Of a DNA stretch of 64,000 bases, positions 26,561 to 36,942 are shown in pieces. The notes under the pieces are model-generated. The model saw only the letters and a program-made list of their open reading frames with translations, searched no databases and was not told the DNA's origin. The translations under genes were made by a program, and so were the position numbers. Source of the stretch: Halopseudomonas phragmitis (GTDB lineage: Bacteria > Pseudomonadota > Gammaproteobacteria > Pseudomonadales > Pseudomonadaceae); the NCBI RefSeq assembly GCF_002056295.1, contig NZ_CP020100.1, forward strand, positions 186,001 through 250,000. Direction: 5' to 3'. The first letter of the stretch is position 1, and every line of letters begins with the position of its first letter.

Positions 26561-26795
26561 CTTTTGTTTCCTCACGCTGTGGGTGGAAACAAAAGTGTGG
26601 TTCGGGAACCCTGAAAGGGCCGTAACCACTCAGCCCCGCGAAGCGGTTTAGTTCAACAGTGAAGTGGATCGACAGCTTTATGACCACATATCAGTGGCTT
26701 CTCTATGATCACGCTTCTGCCAGTTTCCACCTTAAAATAATGTCGAATAGAATCAAGTGCTTACATAACAGCGCACTGCTCCAGCATGTAATCGC

Positions 26796-26825
26796 TTGAC
26801 TTCTCTAAAATGCGCCACCAATAAT
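26796..26825 (+). promoter_or_regulatory. Putative intI promoter
   Basis: TTGACT (26796-26801) and AATAAT (26820-26825) with an 18-base gap, 30-60 bases upstream of the integrase ATG. The LexA-type box begins right after the -10 region. Confidence 0.55.
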
Positions 26826-26826
26826 A

Positions 26827-26842
26827 CTGTATATGCATACAG
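26827..26842 (+). promoter_or_regulatory. LexA (SOS) box of the integron integrase
   Basis: CTGTATATGCATACAG, a perfect CTGT-N8-ACAG palindrome, 12 bases before the intI start and just after its -10 element. LexA repression of integron integrases at this position is established in other integrons. Confidence 0.9.
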
Positions 26843-26854
26843 CACGGACGCACT

Positions 26855-27819
26855 ATGGATACGTTACCACCCAAACCTCGACTCAGAGAACTGTTTCGCA
26901 ACGTCATCCGGGTTAACCGTTACAGCATCAGGACGGAAAAAACCTATTGGTACTGGGTCCGCTTTTATCTTCGTTATCATAAGATGCGACACCCGCTTAA
27001 ATGGGGCCTGCTGAAGTCAATGAATTTCTGACCTGGCTTGCAGTCAAACGCAACGTTGCTGCGGCCACCCAAAATCAGGCGTTGAATGCGCTCGTATTTC
27101 TATATGCGAAGGTACTGGAACAACCCTTGGGTGATATTGGTGAGGCTGTTCGTGCCCGTAAATCAATGCGTATTCCTACGGTGCTCACCCATGATGAAGC
27201 GATCAAGATTATAGCTCTGCTGAAAGAGCCCTATAATTTGCTCGCATCACTTATGTACGGCTCAGGCTTGCGTGTTGTCGAAGCCTGTCGGTTACGCTTG
27301 AAAGATATCGACTTTGAGCGCCAAATTATTACGGTTCACAGCGGTAAAGGTGACAAGGATAGAACCACGCTGTTGCCAGTCAGTTTGATCCAGCCTTTGC
27401 AACAGCGCAAAGCTCGGATCTTTACAGCATGGCAAGCACAAAACCCTTTTTATCAGTGCCAGGTCAGCTTGCCATTTGCGCTGAAGCGAAAGTACCCCGA
27501 GGCATCCAGGTCTGTGGAATGGCAGTGGTTTTTTCCTTCTTTGACGCTTTGCCACGACGACGATGGTGCCGTTGTTCGCCATCATTTGCATAACAGCACT
27601 GTGCAAAAAGCAGTAAAGCAAGCTGTTCGGCAAGCTGCGATTGGCAAACCCGCTGGCTGCCACACTTTCCGCCACACCTTTGCGACCGAGTTGCTGCGTC
27701 GTGGCAGCGATATCCGTACGGTACAGACGTTGCTGGGTCATGCTGACGTGCGCACGACCCAAATCTATACCCATGTTCTCGGTCAGGGATTTGCCGGGGT
27801 GCAGAGTCCATTGGGTTAG
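26855..27819 (+). pseudogene. intI: Integron integrase, frameshifted
   Basis: IntI-type tyrosine recombinase reading divergently from the cassettes. The ATG at 26855 gives MDTLPPKPRLRELFRNVIRV and the N-terminal part to HPLK, then runs to TGA at 27029. The rest (GPAEVNEFLTWLAVKRN onward) is in the +1 frame from 27001. One missing A in CTTAAATGGGG (26996-27006) explains the break. The remainder is intact: GSGLRVVE, GKGDKDR, HTFRHTFAT, LGHADVRTT, IYTHV, and the IntI-specific patch near ALKRKYPEASRSVEWQWFFPS. A protein from ATG 27001 would lack the N-terminal DNA-binding segment. Confidence 0.9.
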
Positions 27820-27998
27820 GTATCCAACTTCAGGCACGCTACCGCCCTACCCTTGCGTGGCGGGCATGGCCGGTGAGTTTATGGGGAATGGCGGCTGTCC
27901 GTGCCGGGAGGCGGGGTTGGCTGGCATTCCCTTGCTTTGATCAAGATAATGCAGGCCAGTGGCCAGAGCCAAGTGTTTTTTGTCAGGCCGCGTGAAGG

Positions 27999-28021
27999 GC
28001 CCGGCTGTGCCGGGCTTTGTT
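27999..28021 (+). terminator. Terminator downstream of intI
   Basis: GCCCGGC-TGT-GCCGGGC followed by TTTGTT on the plus strand; it probably ends intI transcription before the convergent purL. Confidence 0.7.
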
Positions 28022-28038
28022 CGAGCGGGTGCTCGAAC
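28019..28038. repeat. Perfect 8-bp inverted repeat
   Basis: GTTCGAGC-GGGT-GCTCGAAC directly next to the terminator hairpin. Function unknown. Confidence 0.6.
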
Positions 28039-28122
28039 TTCCCAGGAAGGTGCGTTCAGGGCAGAGGGTGGCACAAGACTTAAGGCAGCCGGCTGGCAGA
28101 GGAAAGAGAGGACAGGACTGCC

Positions 28123-28145
28123 CCCCTCCGGGCTGGCCGGAGGGG
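28123..28145 (-). terminator. Hairpin after purL
   Basis: CCCCTCCGG and CCGGAGGGG, 9-bp perfect stem with a five-base loop, 12 bases past the purL stop on the minus strand. No T-run, but position and strength suggest termination. Confidence 0.55.
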
Positions 28146-28156
28146 TTCGGTTGGGG

Positions 28157-31100
28157 TTAGCCGACCCAGGCGCGAGCGTTGCGGAACATGCGCATCCAGC
28201 CGCCGTCTTCGTTCCAGTCGTCAGGACGCCAGGAGTTCTGGACAGCGCGGAATACCCGCTCGGGGTGCGGCATCATGATGGTGACGCGGCCATCGCGAGT
28301 GGTCAGGCCGGTGATGCCGTGCGGCGAACCGTTGGGGTTGGCGGGGTAGCGTTCGGTCATGCGGCCACGGTTGTCGATGTAACGCAGGGCGACGCTGTTG
28401 CTGGCTTCGCAGGCGTCGACGGCGCTGCTGTCGGCAAACTCGGCGTGCCCTTCGCCGTGGGCGATGGCGATCGGCAGGCGCGAGCCGACCATGCCGCTGA
28501 GGAAGATCGACGGTGAGGCCTGAACTTCGACCATGGCTACCCGGGCCTCAAACTGCTCGGAACGGTTGCGCACAAAGTGCGGCCAGTGATCGCTACCAGG
28601 GATCAGTTCGCGCAGGTTGGAAAGCATCTGGCAACCGTTGCAGACACCAAGGGCGAAGGTGTCCGGGCGCTGGAAGAAGGCGCTGAAGGCTTCGCGGGCC
28701 TGGGCGTTGAACAGGATCGACTTGGCCCAGCCTTCGCCGGCGCCAAGTACGTCACCGTAGGAGAAGCCACCACAGGCGACCAGCCCGCGGAATTCGGCCA
28801 GATCGACGCGGCCGGCGAGAATATCGCTCATGTGTACGTCGATGGCGGTGAATCCGGCACGGGTGAAGGCAGCCGCCATTTCCACCTGACCGTTGACGCC
28901 CTGCTCGCGCAAAATTGCCACCTGCGGGCGAATGCCGGTGTTGATGTAGGGCGCGGCGATGTCCTCATTGACGTCAAAGCTGAGCAGCGTGCTCAGACCC
29001 GGGTTGGCGTCGTCGGCCAGGGCTTCGAACTCCTGATCGGCGCACTCGGCGTTGTCGCGCAGGCGCTGGATCTGCCAGCTGGTTTCGCTCCAGGCCTGTT
29101 GCCAGGCGGCGCGGCTGCCGCTGAGTACAGCGTCGCCGTTGAAGCTGAAGTTCAGGGTCTGCTCGCTCTGCGGCTGGCCGATCACGGCGCTGCAGTCGCC
29201 CAGGCCGGCGGCGGACAGTTGCGCCAGCACCGCTTCGGTGTCGGCCTGACGTACCTGGATCACCGCGCCCAGCTCTTCGTTGAACAGTACGCCTGCCAGT
29301 TGTGCGGCGTTGTCGGCCAGCACATCAAGGCTGATATCCAGGCCACAGCGGCCGGCAAAGGCCATTTCCGCCAGAGTGGCAAGCAGGCCACCGTCGGAGC
29401 GGTCGTGGTAAGCCAGCAGCAGTTCGTCCTGATTCAGCCCTTGAATCACGGCGAAGAAGGCCTTGAGGTCTTCGGCGTCGTCCAGGTCCGGGCCGGTCTG
29501 GCCGATACGGTTGTAGACCTGGGCCAGCGCCGAGCCGCCAAGGCGGTTCTGGCCACGGCCAAGGTCGATCAGGATCAGGTCGGACTCGCCCTTGTCCAGC
29601 CGCAGTTGCGGGGTCAGAGTGGCGCGCACGTTCTGCACCGGGGCAAAGCCGGTGACGATCAGTGACATCGGCGAGGTGACGCTCTTGTCTTCGCCGGCAT
29701 CGTTCCAGCGGGTCTTCATCGACATCGAGTCCTTGCCCACCGGGATGGTAATACCCAGTTGCGGGCACAGCTCCATGCCCACGGCCTTGACCGTGTCGTA
29801 CAGGCGGGCATCTTCACCGGGGTGGCCGGCAGCGGCCATCCAGTTGGCCGACAGTTTGATGTCAGACAGTTTTTCGATCCGCGCGGCCGCCAGGTTGGTG
29901 ACGGTTTCAGCGACGGCCATGCGCCCGGAAGCCGGGGAATCGAGCAGGGCCAGCGGAGTGCGCTCGCCCATTGCCATGGCTTCACCGGTATTCACATCAA
30001 AGCTGGTGGCGGTCACGGCGCAGTCGGCAACCGGTACCTGCCAGGGGCCAACCATCTGGTCGCGGGCTACCAGGCCGGTGATCGAGCGGTCGCCGATGGT
30101 GATCAGGAAGTTCTTGCTGGCTACGGCCGGCAGGCGCAGTACACGCAGGGCGGCTTCTTCCAGGTTCATGTCCGGCTGGAAGTCGTCGCTCGGCTCGGCC
30201 TCACGCTCAACACTGCGGTGCATGCGCGGCGGCTTGCCAAGCAGGACTGACAGCGGCATGTCGACCGGCTGGTTGTCAAAATGCGTGTCATTGAGCAGCA
30301 GGTGACGCTCTTCAGTTGCCTCGCCAACCACCGCAAACGGGCAGCGCTCGCGCTCGCAGATGGCCTGGAAGCGCTCGAAATCGGCGGGATCGACCGCCAT
30401 CACGTAGCGCTCCTGGGATTCGTTCGACCAGATTTCCAGCGGGCTCATGCCCGGCTCGTCGTTGGGGATATTGCGCAGCTCGAAACGCCCGCCGCGCTCG
30501 CCATCGTTGACCAGCTCCGGGAAGGCGTTGGACAGGCCGCCGGCACCTACGTCGTGGATAAACTTGATCGGGTTCTTCTCGCCCAGTTGCCAGCAGCGGT
30601 CGATCACTTCCTGGCAGCGGCGTTCCATTTCCGGGTTGTCGCGCTGGACTGAGGCAAAGTCGAGGTCTTCGGCACTGGCACCGGTGGCCATCGACGAGGC
30701 TGCACCGCCGCCCAGGCCGATCAGCATGGCCGGGCCGCCGAGCACGATCAGCTTGGCGCCGACCGGGATCTCGTCCTTTTCAACATGATTGGCGCGGATG
30801 TTGCCCATGCCGCCGGCAATCATGATCGGCTTGTGGTAGCCGCGTACTTCCGGGCCGCGCGGGGACTGCACGGTCTGCTCGAAGGTACGGAAGTAGCCGG
30901 TCAGGTTCGGCCGGCCGAATTCGTTGTTGAAGGCGGCGCCGCCGAGCGGGCCGTCAATCATGATCTGCAGCGGGGTGACGATGCGCCCGGGCTTGCCGTT
31001 GTCTTCTTCCCAGGGCTGCTCGAAGCCAGGAATCCGCAGGTTGGACACGGTAAAGCCGCTCAGACCAGCCTTGGGCTTGCCGCCCCGGCCGGTTGCGCCT

Positions 31101-32050
31101 TCGTCACGGATCTCGCCACCGGAGCCGGTGGAAGCGCCGGGGAACGGCGCAATGGCGGTCGGGTGGTTGTGGGTTTCCACCTTCATCAGAATGTGGACCG
31201 GCTCTTCAACCGCACGGTATTCACGGCTGTCGGGCTGCGGGAAGAAACGCCCGGCGACGAAGCCCTCGATCACCGCCGCGTTGTCCTTGTAGGCCGACAG
31301 CACGCCCTCGCGGTGCATCTCATGGGTGTTCTTGATCATGCCGAACAGGCTCTTGTCCTGGGCCTGACCGTCGATATCCCAGCTGGCGTTGAAAATCTTG
31401 TGCCGGCAGTGCTCGGAGTTGGCCTGGGCGAACATCATCAGCTCGACGTCGCTGGGGTTGCGCTTGAGCTCGCTGAAGCTCTGTACCAGATAGTCGATTT
31501 CATCCTCGGCCAGGGCCAGGCCCAGCTCGACGTTGGCCTGCTCCAGCGCAGCGCGACCACCGCCGAGAATGTCGACCCGATTGAACGGCTTGGGCTCGGT
31601 ATGGGCGAACAGGCTGGCGGCGTCTTCGACCTGATCCAGTACCAGTTCGGTCATGCGGTCGTGCAGCAGCGCCTTGACCTTAGCCAGTTCCTCGCTGCTC
31701 AGCTCACCGCTGACGTAATAGGCAATGCCGCGCTCCAGCCGCTTGATTACACCCAGGCCACAGTTATGGGCAATATCGCTGGCCTTGCTCGACCACGGCG
31801 AGATGGTGCCAAAGCGCGGTACTACCAACAGCAAAGCACCATTGGGTTCTTCCACCGGTACCGAGGGGCCATAGCTGAGCAGCCGCTCAAGGACAGCCTG
31901 CTGATCGCTGTCGAGCGCCGCTGACAGGTCGGCAAAGTGCATGAATTCGGCATACAGCCCGGTAACCCCTGGCACTTTGGCCTGCACACGGGCGAGCAGT
32001 TTATTGCGGCGGAAAACGGAAAGGGCTGGGGCTCCACGCAGGCTATGCAT
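28157..32050 (-). CDS. purL: Phosphoribosylformylglycinamidine synthase (PurL)
   Basis: Large single-chain FGAM synthase, 1297 residues. It converts FGAR, glutamine and ATP to FGAM in purine synthesis. It has the N-terminal PurS-like part, a FGAM synthase core with [19 protein letters not shown] and two AIRS-like ATP domains, and a C-terminal glutaminase ([17 protein letters not shown]; nucleophile in GVCNGCQ; His/Glu in PHPER). The ATG 32050 ([13 protein letters not shown]) matches known starts; the frame opens at 32101. Confidence 0.97.
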   Translation of the reverse strand: MHSLRGAPALSVFRRNKLLARVQAKVPGVTGLYAEFMHFADLSAALDSDQQAVLERLLSYGPSVPVEEPNGALLLVVPRFGTISPWSSKASDIAHNCGLGVIKRLERGIAYYVSGELSSEELAKVKALLHDRMTELVLDQVEDAASLFAHTEPKPFNRVDILGGGRAALEQANVELGLALAEDEIDYLVQSFSELKRNPSDVELMMFAQANSEHCRHKIFNASWDIDGQAQDKSLFGMIKNTHEMHREGVLSAYKDNAAVIEGFVAGRFFPQPDSREYRAVEEPVHILMKVETHNHPTAIAPFPGASTGSGGEIRDEGATGRGGKPKAGLSGFTVSNLRIPGFEQPWEEDNGKPGRIVTPLQIMIDGPLGGAAFNNEFGRPNLTGYFRTFEQTVQSPRGPEVRGYHKPIMIAGGMGNIRANHVEKDEIPVGAKLIVLGGPAMLIGLGGGAASSMATGASAEDLDFASVQRDNPEMERRCQEVIDRCWQLGEKNPIKFIHDVGAGGLSNAFPELVNDGERGGRFELRNIPNDEPGMSPLEIWSNESQERYVMAVDPADFERFQAICERERCPFAVVGEATEERHLLLNDTHFDNQPVDMPLSVLLGKPPRMHRSVEREAEPSDDFQPDMNLEEAALRVLRLPAVASKNFLITIGDRSITGLVARDQMVGPWQVPVADCAVTATSFDVNTGEAMAMGERTPLALLDSPASGRMAVAETVTNLAAARIEKLSDIKLSANWMAAAGHPGEDARLYDTVKAVGMELCPQLGITIPVGKDSMSMKTRWNDAGEDKSVTSPMSLIVTGFAPVQNVRATLTPQLRLDKGESDLILIDLGRGQNRLGGSALAQVYNRIGQTGPDLDDAEDLKAFFAVIQGLNQDELLLAYHDRSDGGLLATLAEMAFAGRCGLDISLDVLADNAAQLAGVLFNEELGAVIQVRQADTEAVLAQLSAAGLGDCSAVIGQPQSEQTLNFSFNGDAVLSGSRAAWQQAWSETSWQIQRLRDNAECADQEFEALADDANPGLSTLLSFDVNEDIAAPYINTGIRPQVAILREQGVNGQVEMAAAFTRAGFTAIDVHMSDILAGRVDLAEFRGLVACGGFSYGDVLGAGEGWAKSILFNAQAREAFSAFFQRPDTFALGVCNGCQMLSNLRELIPGSDHWPHFVRNRSEQFEARVAMVEVQASPSIFLSGMVGSRLPIAIAHGEGHAEFADSSAVDACEASNSVALRYIDNRGRMTERYPANPNGSPHGITGLTTRDGRVTIMMPHPERVFRAVQNSWRPDDWNEDGGWMRMFRNARAWVG

Positions 32051-32244
32051 GTCGGTAACGGCCTCGGTTCGGAATGGGGGGATGCAGAGAATCGAGTTCA
32101 CGCATCCTTGGAAAAAATGGAAGGCGCATAGGATACCCCAAGCGCCAGGGGGAAGCCATCAGCCGCATGCTTTGCCAACATCCGGTAGCTTTTCAGCGCC
32201 CGGTCAAGCTATTGCCGGCGAGCGCTTTTGCCTATACTGGCGCC

Positions 32245-33684
32245 ATGCATCGACGTACATTCCGCTCCCCTCTGCTGCTGGCCCTGATTCTGGGGCTGGG
32301 AAGCACCCTGCTCAGTGGCTGTGATAAACCAGACCGCTTGGAGCAGATCCGTTCCGAAGGCACCTTGAAGGTGCTGACCCGCAATACGCCTACCACCTTC
32401 TACCAGGATCGCCATGGCGATACCGGGCTGGAATACGAGCTGAGCAGGCGCTTTGCCGAGAGCCTGGGGGTGAAGCTGGAAATGACCGCCATCGGCACCC
32501 TTGATGAGATCTACCAGCAGCTTGACGGCAAGAACGCCCACCTGGCCGCCGCCGGGCTGGCGATCAACCCCGAACGGCTGGATCAGGCCCGTTACTCCAG
32601 CACCTATCTGGAGGCTACACCGCAGGTGGTCTATCGCCGTGGCAACCGCCAGCCTCGGGGGCTGGATGATCTGTATGGCAAGCGGATCATGGTGCTCAAG
32701 GGCAGTAGCCTGGCCGATCAGTTGCGCAACCTGCAACTGGACAACCCGGAGCTGGTGTTTGAGGAGTCCGACTCGGTTGAAGTGGTTGACCTGCTGCGTC
32801 TGGTCAATGACGACGAGATCGATTACGCGGTGCTCTATTCCAACGAACTGGTGGTCAACCAGGCTTTCTACCCGGCGGTAAGGGTCGGCTTTGACCTGAG
32901 CGAGCCCCGTGGCCTGGCCTGGGCTCTGCCGCGCGACAATGACGACAGTCTGCTCAAGGCGGTTGAGCGGTTTTTTACCGACATTCGCACCGACGGCACC
33001 CTGGATCAGTTGATCGAGCGCTTCTACGGCCATGCCGATGTGCTCGACTACGTTGGCGCCCAGGCCTTCGCCCGACACATGCTGCAGCGCCTGCCCCGCT
33101 ATGAAACCTGGTTTCGTCAGGCCGGCGATCAGTACAGCCTGGACTGGCGCCTGCTGGCGGCCATGGGTTATCAGGAATCGTTGTGGGACCCGGAGGCTCG
33201 CTCACCGACCGGGGTACGCGGGCTGATGATGCTGACCCTGCCGACTGCCAAGTTCGTTGGGGTCACCAACCGGGTCGACCCCAAGCAGAGCATCTTTGGC
33301 GGTGCCCGTTATCTGGTCTGGGTGCGTGATCAATTGTCGACCGACATACCCGAACCGGATCGCACCTGGTTTGCCCTGGCCGCCTACAACGTTGGCCTGG
33401 GCCATCTGGATGACGCCCGGATTCTGACCCGCAACAACGGCCGCGACCCCAATCGCTGGATTGACGTCAAGGACCATCTACCATTGCTATCGAAGAAACA
33501 GTGGTACAGCCAGACCCGCTACGGTTATGCGCGCGGTAACGAGCCGGTGCATTACGTGCAGAACATCCGCCGTTATCACGAGATTCTGCAGTGGGTGACT
33601 CAACCGCTGTCGGAAAGCGCTCAGGTGCCGGAGGGGCAGTATCACACCCCAGGGATTCTGGAACAGTTGCCGCAGGGGATCTGA
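32245..33684 (+). CDS. mltF: Membrane-bound lytic murein transglycosylase F (MltF)
   Basis: 479-residue lipoprotein: signal and lipobox LLSGC, an SBP_bac_3-like regulatory domain (EQIRSEGTLKVLTRN, about 35-260), and a C-terminal SLT domain (LLAAMGYQESLWDPEARSPTG with the catalytic Glu, then GLMMLTLPTAKFVGV). It cleaves peptidoglycan with 1,6-anhydro formation. The ATG at 32245 is the first codon before the lipobox; upstream ORF is not coding. It is divergent from purL. Confidence 0.94.
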   Translation: MHRRTFRSPLLLALILGLGSTLLSGCDKPDRLEQIRSEGTLKVLTRNTPTTFYQDRHGDTGLEYELSRRFAESLGVKLEMTAIGTLDEIYQQLDGKNAHLAAAGLAINPERLDQARYSSTYLEATPQVVYRRGNRQPRGLDDLYGKRIMVLKGSSLADQLRNLQLDNPELVFEESDSVEVVDLLRLVNDDEIDYAVLYSNELVVNQAFYPAVRVGFDLSEPRGLAWALPRDNDDSLLKAVERFFTDIRTDGTLDQLIERFYGHADVLDYVGAQAFARHMLQRLPRYETWFRQAGDQYSLDWRLLAAMGYQESLWDPEARSPTGVRGLMMLTLPTAKFVGVTNRVDPKQSIFGGARYLVWVRDQLSTDIPEPDRTWFALAAYNVGLGHLDDARILTRNNGRDPNRWIDVKDHLPLLSKKQWYSQTRYGYARGNEPVHYVQNIRRYHEILQWVTQPLSESAQVPEGQYHTPGILEQLPQGI

Positions 33685-34424
33685 GTTCAGCTCGGGCTCC
33701 CTCCCCGGCTCGCTCAATGTCATCACGCAACTCAATGTCATCACGAGGCGCGCAGCGCCGTGGTGATCCATAGGCCACTTGGATGGCCACGGCGCTTTGC
33801 GCCTCGCCATGACGGGATGGGGCGGGTTCTGAGTTCAGCTCGGCGCCCCTCCCCGACTCGCTCGATGCCATCACGCTACTCAATGTCATCACGAGGCGCG
33901 CAGCGCCGTGGTGATCCATAGGCCGCCTGGATGGCCGCGGCGCTTTGCGCCTCGCCATGACGGGATGGGGTGGGTTCTGAGTTCAGCTCGGCGCCCCTCC
34001 CCGACTCGCTCAATGTCATCACGCCACTCAATGTCATCACGAGGCGCGCAGCGCCGTGGTGATCCATAGGCCGCTTGGATGGCCGCGGCGCTTTGCGCCT
34101 CGCCATGACGGGATGGGGTGGGTTCTGAGTTCAGCTCGGCGCCCCTCCCCGACTCGCTCGATGCCATCACGCTACTCAGTTTCATCACGAGGCGCGCAGC
34201 GCCGTGGTGATCCATAGGCCGCCTGGATGGCCGCGGCGCTTTGCGCCTCGCCATGACGGGATGGGGTGGGTTCTGAGTTCAGCTCGGCGCCCCTCCCCGA
34301 CGCACTCGATATCATCACGCCACTCAATGTCATCACGAGGCGCGCAGCGCCGTGGTGATCCATAGGCCGCTTGGATGGCCGCGGCGCTTTGCGCCTCGCC
34401 ATGACGGGATGGGGTGGGGCGAGG
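33685..34424. repeat. 148-bp tandem repeat, five copies, with REP-like hairpin
   Basis: Copies begin at 33685, 33833, 33981, 34129 and 34277, exactly 148 bases apart, with few differences. Each holds GTTCAGCTCGG..., duplicated CTCAATGTCATCACG, and a long palindrome (arms AGCGCCGTGG and CCGCGGCGCT) followed by GCCTCGCCATGACGGGATGG. The palindrome resembles the unit at 7748-7811. It fills the gap between mltF and tadA and encodes nothing credible; bases 34425-34482 are a GC-rich tail. Confidence 0.95.
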
Positions 34425-34482
34425 AGACGGGACGGTGCGGGGGCGGGACGGTGCAGTGCAGTGCGGGGACGAGACGAGGACG

Positions 34483-34950
34483 TTAGCCCTGGGCGGGCTG
34501 GCGTTTGAGCCGGAAGAACTCGGTAAGCAGGGCCCCGCACTCCTCGGCCAGCACCCCACCTTCGACTTCAACCCGATGGTTCATCCAGGGCTGGGCCAGA
34601 ACCTGGCTGCGGCTGACCACTGCGCCCGAGCGTGGCTCACTGGCGCCATAAACCAGCCGTTTGATACGGCTGTGGACCAGCAAGCCGGCGCACATGGTGC
34701 AGGGTTCGAGAGTAACGTAGAGGGTGGTATCGGGCAGGCGGTAGTTGCCGTCGGCCGCCGCCGCTGCACGCAGGGCGATCATTTCGGCATGGGCACTGGG
34801 GTCATGACTGCTGATCGGCTGATTGAAGCCACGGGCGATCACCCGACCGTCGCGCACCAGCACGGCGCCGACCGGCACTTCACCAAGGTCAGCGCCCTTG
34901 CGCGCTTCGGCGATAGCCTCGCGCATGAAGTCGATATCAGCCGGTTTCAT
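34483..34950 (-). CDS. tadA: tRNA-specific adenosine deaminase (TadA)
   Basis: 155 residues, cytidine/deoxycytidylate deaminase fold. HAEMIAL supplies the Zn-binding His and catalytic Glu, and PCTMCAG the two Zn cysteines. It makes inosine at the wobble position of tRNA-Arg(ACG). ATG 34950. The gene is next to mltF, as I recall for Pseudomonas. Confidence 0.94.
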   Translation of the reverse strand: MKPADIDFMREAIAEARKGADLGEVPVGAVLVRDGRVIARGFNQPISSHDPSAHAEMIALRAAAAADGNYRLPDTTLYVTLEPCTMCAGLLVHSRIKRLVYGASEPRSGAVVSRSQVLAQPWMNHRVEVEGGVLAEECGALLTEFFRLKRQPAQG

Positions 34951-35008
34951 GACATCCCCCAGGAGCGGTCATCCCACAGCCACCAGCGGCCATGGGATGA
35001 GTCCAGAC

Positions 35009-36916
35009 TCAGATCAGTGCCCGCTCACGCAGCAGCGCAATCACCCGGTTGACGCAGGTTTCGAGATCCAGCTCGGCGGTGTTCAGCACCAGATCGGCGT
35101 CGGTCGGCGCCTCATAGGGGTAGGACACACCGGGAATGGTACCTTCGAGATTGGCAGCATACAGGCCCGAGGGGTCTCGCTCCTGGCACACCGCCAGCGG
35201 CGCATCCAGATGCACCATCAGGCAGCGATTACCAAGGATATGCCGTGCCACGGCGCGGCTTTCCTCGGTCGGCGCGACGAAGGCGCCCAGGGCGATCAGA
35301 CCGGCTTCGTTCATCTGCCGGGCAATTCGCGCACCCTTGTGCAGGTTCTCGGCGCGACCGGCGGCGTCCTGGTTCAGGCCCTTGGACAGATCCTGACGCA
35401 GTACCTTGCCATCCAGCACGTAGCAGGCCCGGCCGCTGTCGAACAGCTTGCGTTCAACGGCGTAGGCAATAGTGCTCTTGCCACTGCCAGACAGCCCGGT
35501 GAACAGCAGGGTTACCGGCTGCTGACCAAAGCGTTCGGCGCGCTCATCGGCGGTCACGTGAGCCAGACGGCCGTGCTTGCTGCCACTGGTGTTCTGGCCA
35601 TCCAGCCCCTTGGCGACGATCATGCCGGCGCCTACGGTGCCGTTGGTCATGCGGTCGATGACGATAAAGGCACCGGTCGTGCGGTTGCTCAGGTAATCGT
35701 CAAAGGCAATCGGCCGCTCCAGCGACAGCTCGACCCGGGCGATCTCGTTCAGCGCCAGCGCGCCAGCCGACTGCTGCTCCAGGGTATTCACATCGATCCG
35801 GTGCAGGATACGGGTGAATGAACCCGGGCTGTAGCTGGTGGCCCGCTTGATGTCGTACTTGCGCCCAGGCTGCATCGGTTGCTCGGCCATCCACACCAGG
35901 GTGGCCTCAAACTGATCACCGATCAGCGCGCGGTTGTCGACATGGGTCAGCAGGTCGCCACGGGAAATGTCGATTTCATCTTCCAGGGTCAGGGTCACCG
36001 CCTGGCCGGGGCCGGCGCTTTCCAGTTCGCCGTCGAAGGTAACGATCGACTTGACCCGGCTGCTCTTGCCCGAGGGCAGCGCTACCAGTTCATCGCCCTT
36101 GTGTACGATGCCCGAGGCGATGGTGCCGGCAAAGCCACGGAAGTTCAGGTTCGGCCGGCTGACCAGCTGCACCGGGAAGCGCAGGTCGGTCATGTTGCGG
36201 TCGGCGGCGACTTCGACGCTTTCGAGAATCTCCATCAGCGTCTGCCCGGTGTACCACGGGCTGCGCTCGCTGCGGTTGACCACGTTGTCGCCCTTGAGCG
36301 CCGACATCGGCACGAACTGCACGCTGTTGCCGTCGAGCAGCTCCAGGCCCTTGGCGAACTCCAGGTAATCAGCGCGGATCTGCTCGAACACGCCCTGATC
36401 GAAGTCCTTGAGGTCCATCTTGTTGACGGCCACGACGATGTGCTTGATGCCCAGCAGCGAGGCAATGAAGCTGTGACGCTTGGTCTGGGTCTGCACGCCG
36501 TAGCGGGCGTCGATCAGGATGATCGCCAGGTCGCAGGTCGAGGCGCCGGTGGCCATGTTGCGGGTGTACTGCTCATGGCCGGGGGTGTCGGCGATGATGA
36601 ACTTGCGCTTGGCGGTAGAGAAATAGCGGTAGGCAACATCGATGGTGATGCCCTGCTCGCGCTCGGCCTGCAGGCCGTCGACCAGCAATGCCAGATCCAC
36701 TTCTTCGCCGGTGGTACCGGACTTTTTCGAATCTTTGGTGATCGCTTCCAGATGATCCTCATAGATCATCTTGGAATCATGCAGCAGACGCCCGATCAGC
36801 GTGCTCTTGCCGTCATCGACGTTACCGCAGGTAAGAAAGCGCAGCAGCTCCTTGCGTTCGTGCTGAGCGAGGTAGGCCAGAATGTCCTGGCCGATCAAAT
36901 CGGATTGGTGACTCAT
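35009..36916 (-). CDS. cysNC: Bifunctional sulfate adenylyltransferase subunit 1/APS kinase (CysNC)
   Basis: 635 residues. The N-terminal CysN GTPase (G1 [17 protein letters not shown]) is fused to a C-terminal APS kinase (LSGSGKST near residue 470, then the YVLDGKVLR region). With CysD it activates sulfate to APS and then PAPS. The fusion is usual in Pseudomonas. Start ATG 36916; CysD is encoded 26 bases upstream on the same strand. Confidence 0.96.
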   Translation of the reverse strand: MSHQSDLIGQDILAYLAQHERKELLRFLTCGNVDDGKSTLIGRLLHDSKMIYEDHLEAITKDSKKSGTTGEEVDLALLVDGLQAEREQGITIDVAYRYFSTAKRKFIIADTPGHEQYTRNMATGASTCDLAIILIDARYGVQTQTKRHSFIASLLGIKHIVVAVNKMDLKDFDQGVFEQIRADYLEFAKGLELLDGNSVQFVPMSALKGDNVVNRSERSPWYTGQTLMEILESVEVAADRNMTDLRFPVQLVSRPNLNFRGFAGTIASGIVHKGDELVALPSGKSSRVKSIVTFDGELESAGPGQAVTLTLEDEIDISRGDLLTHVDNRALIGDQFEATLVWMAEQPMQPGRKYDIKRATSYSPGSFTRILHRIDVNTLEQQSAGALALNEIARVELSLERPIAFDDYLSNRTTGAFIVIDRMTNGTVGAGMIVAKGLDGQNTSGSKHGRLAHVTADERAERFGQQPVTLLFTGLSGSGKSTIAYAVERKLFDSGRACYVLDGKVLRQDLSKGLNQDAAGRAENLHKGARIARQMNEAGLIALGAFVAPTEESRAVARHILGNRCLMVHLDAPLAVCQERDPSGLYAANLEGTIPGVSYPYEAPTDADLVLNTAELDLETCVNRVIALLRERALI

Positions 36917-36942
36917 GAAATTCTCCGGACAGCGTACCGCGC

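Larger units (their letters stand above)
24287..26690 (-). mobile_element. IS91-family element with accessory tyrosine recombinase
   Basis: Carries a Y2 HUH transposase and, upstream in the same direction, a tyrosine recombinase; the genes overlap by 8 bases. The oriIS end abuts GTTC on the minus strand (GAAC, 24283-24286, on the plus), matching IS91 insertion preference. The terIS end is not resolved and is put near 26690. The left 287 bases without a gene contain hairpins (GGTGGTCACGACC region), as expected of oriIS. Confidence 0.82.
27820..28122. other. Intergenic region between intI and purL
   Basis: About 300 bases with no convincing gene. It contains two hairpins at 27999-28038 (listed separately). 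Confidence 0.6.

Noticed and set aside
26439-26687. 82-residue ORF upstream of the IS91 recombinase
   Set aside because: No ribosome site or family pattern; it lies in the probable terIS end.
26690-26795. Definition of the remaining attI half and the IS91 right end
   Set aside because: No clear core or element end could be fixed by reading; an empty-site comparison is required.
27001-27819. Intact short integrase starting at ATG 27001
   Set aside because: The region upstream encodes the expected N-terminus in another frame, so this is the 3' part of a frameshifted intI rather than a separate gene.
28577-31924. Long plus-strand ORFs inside purL
   Set aside because: High-GC antisense shadows of a strongly conserved gene.
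33685-34424. CRISPR array
   Set aside because: Unit of 148 bases repeats with no variable spacers; it is a tandem repeat.
33467-34571. Several repeated minus-strand ORFs with MARRKAPRPSKRPMDHHGAA sequences
   Set aside because: They are translations of the 148-bp repeat, without ribosome sites or family character.
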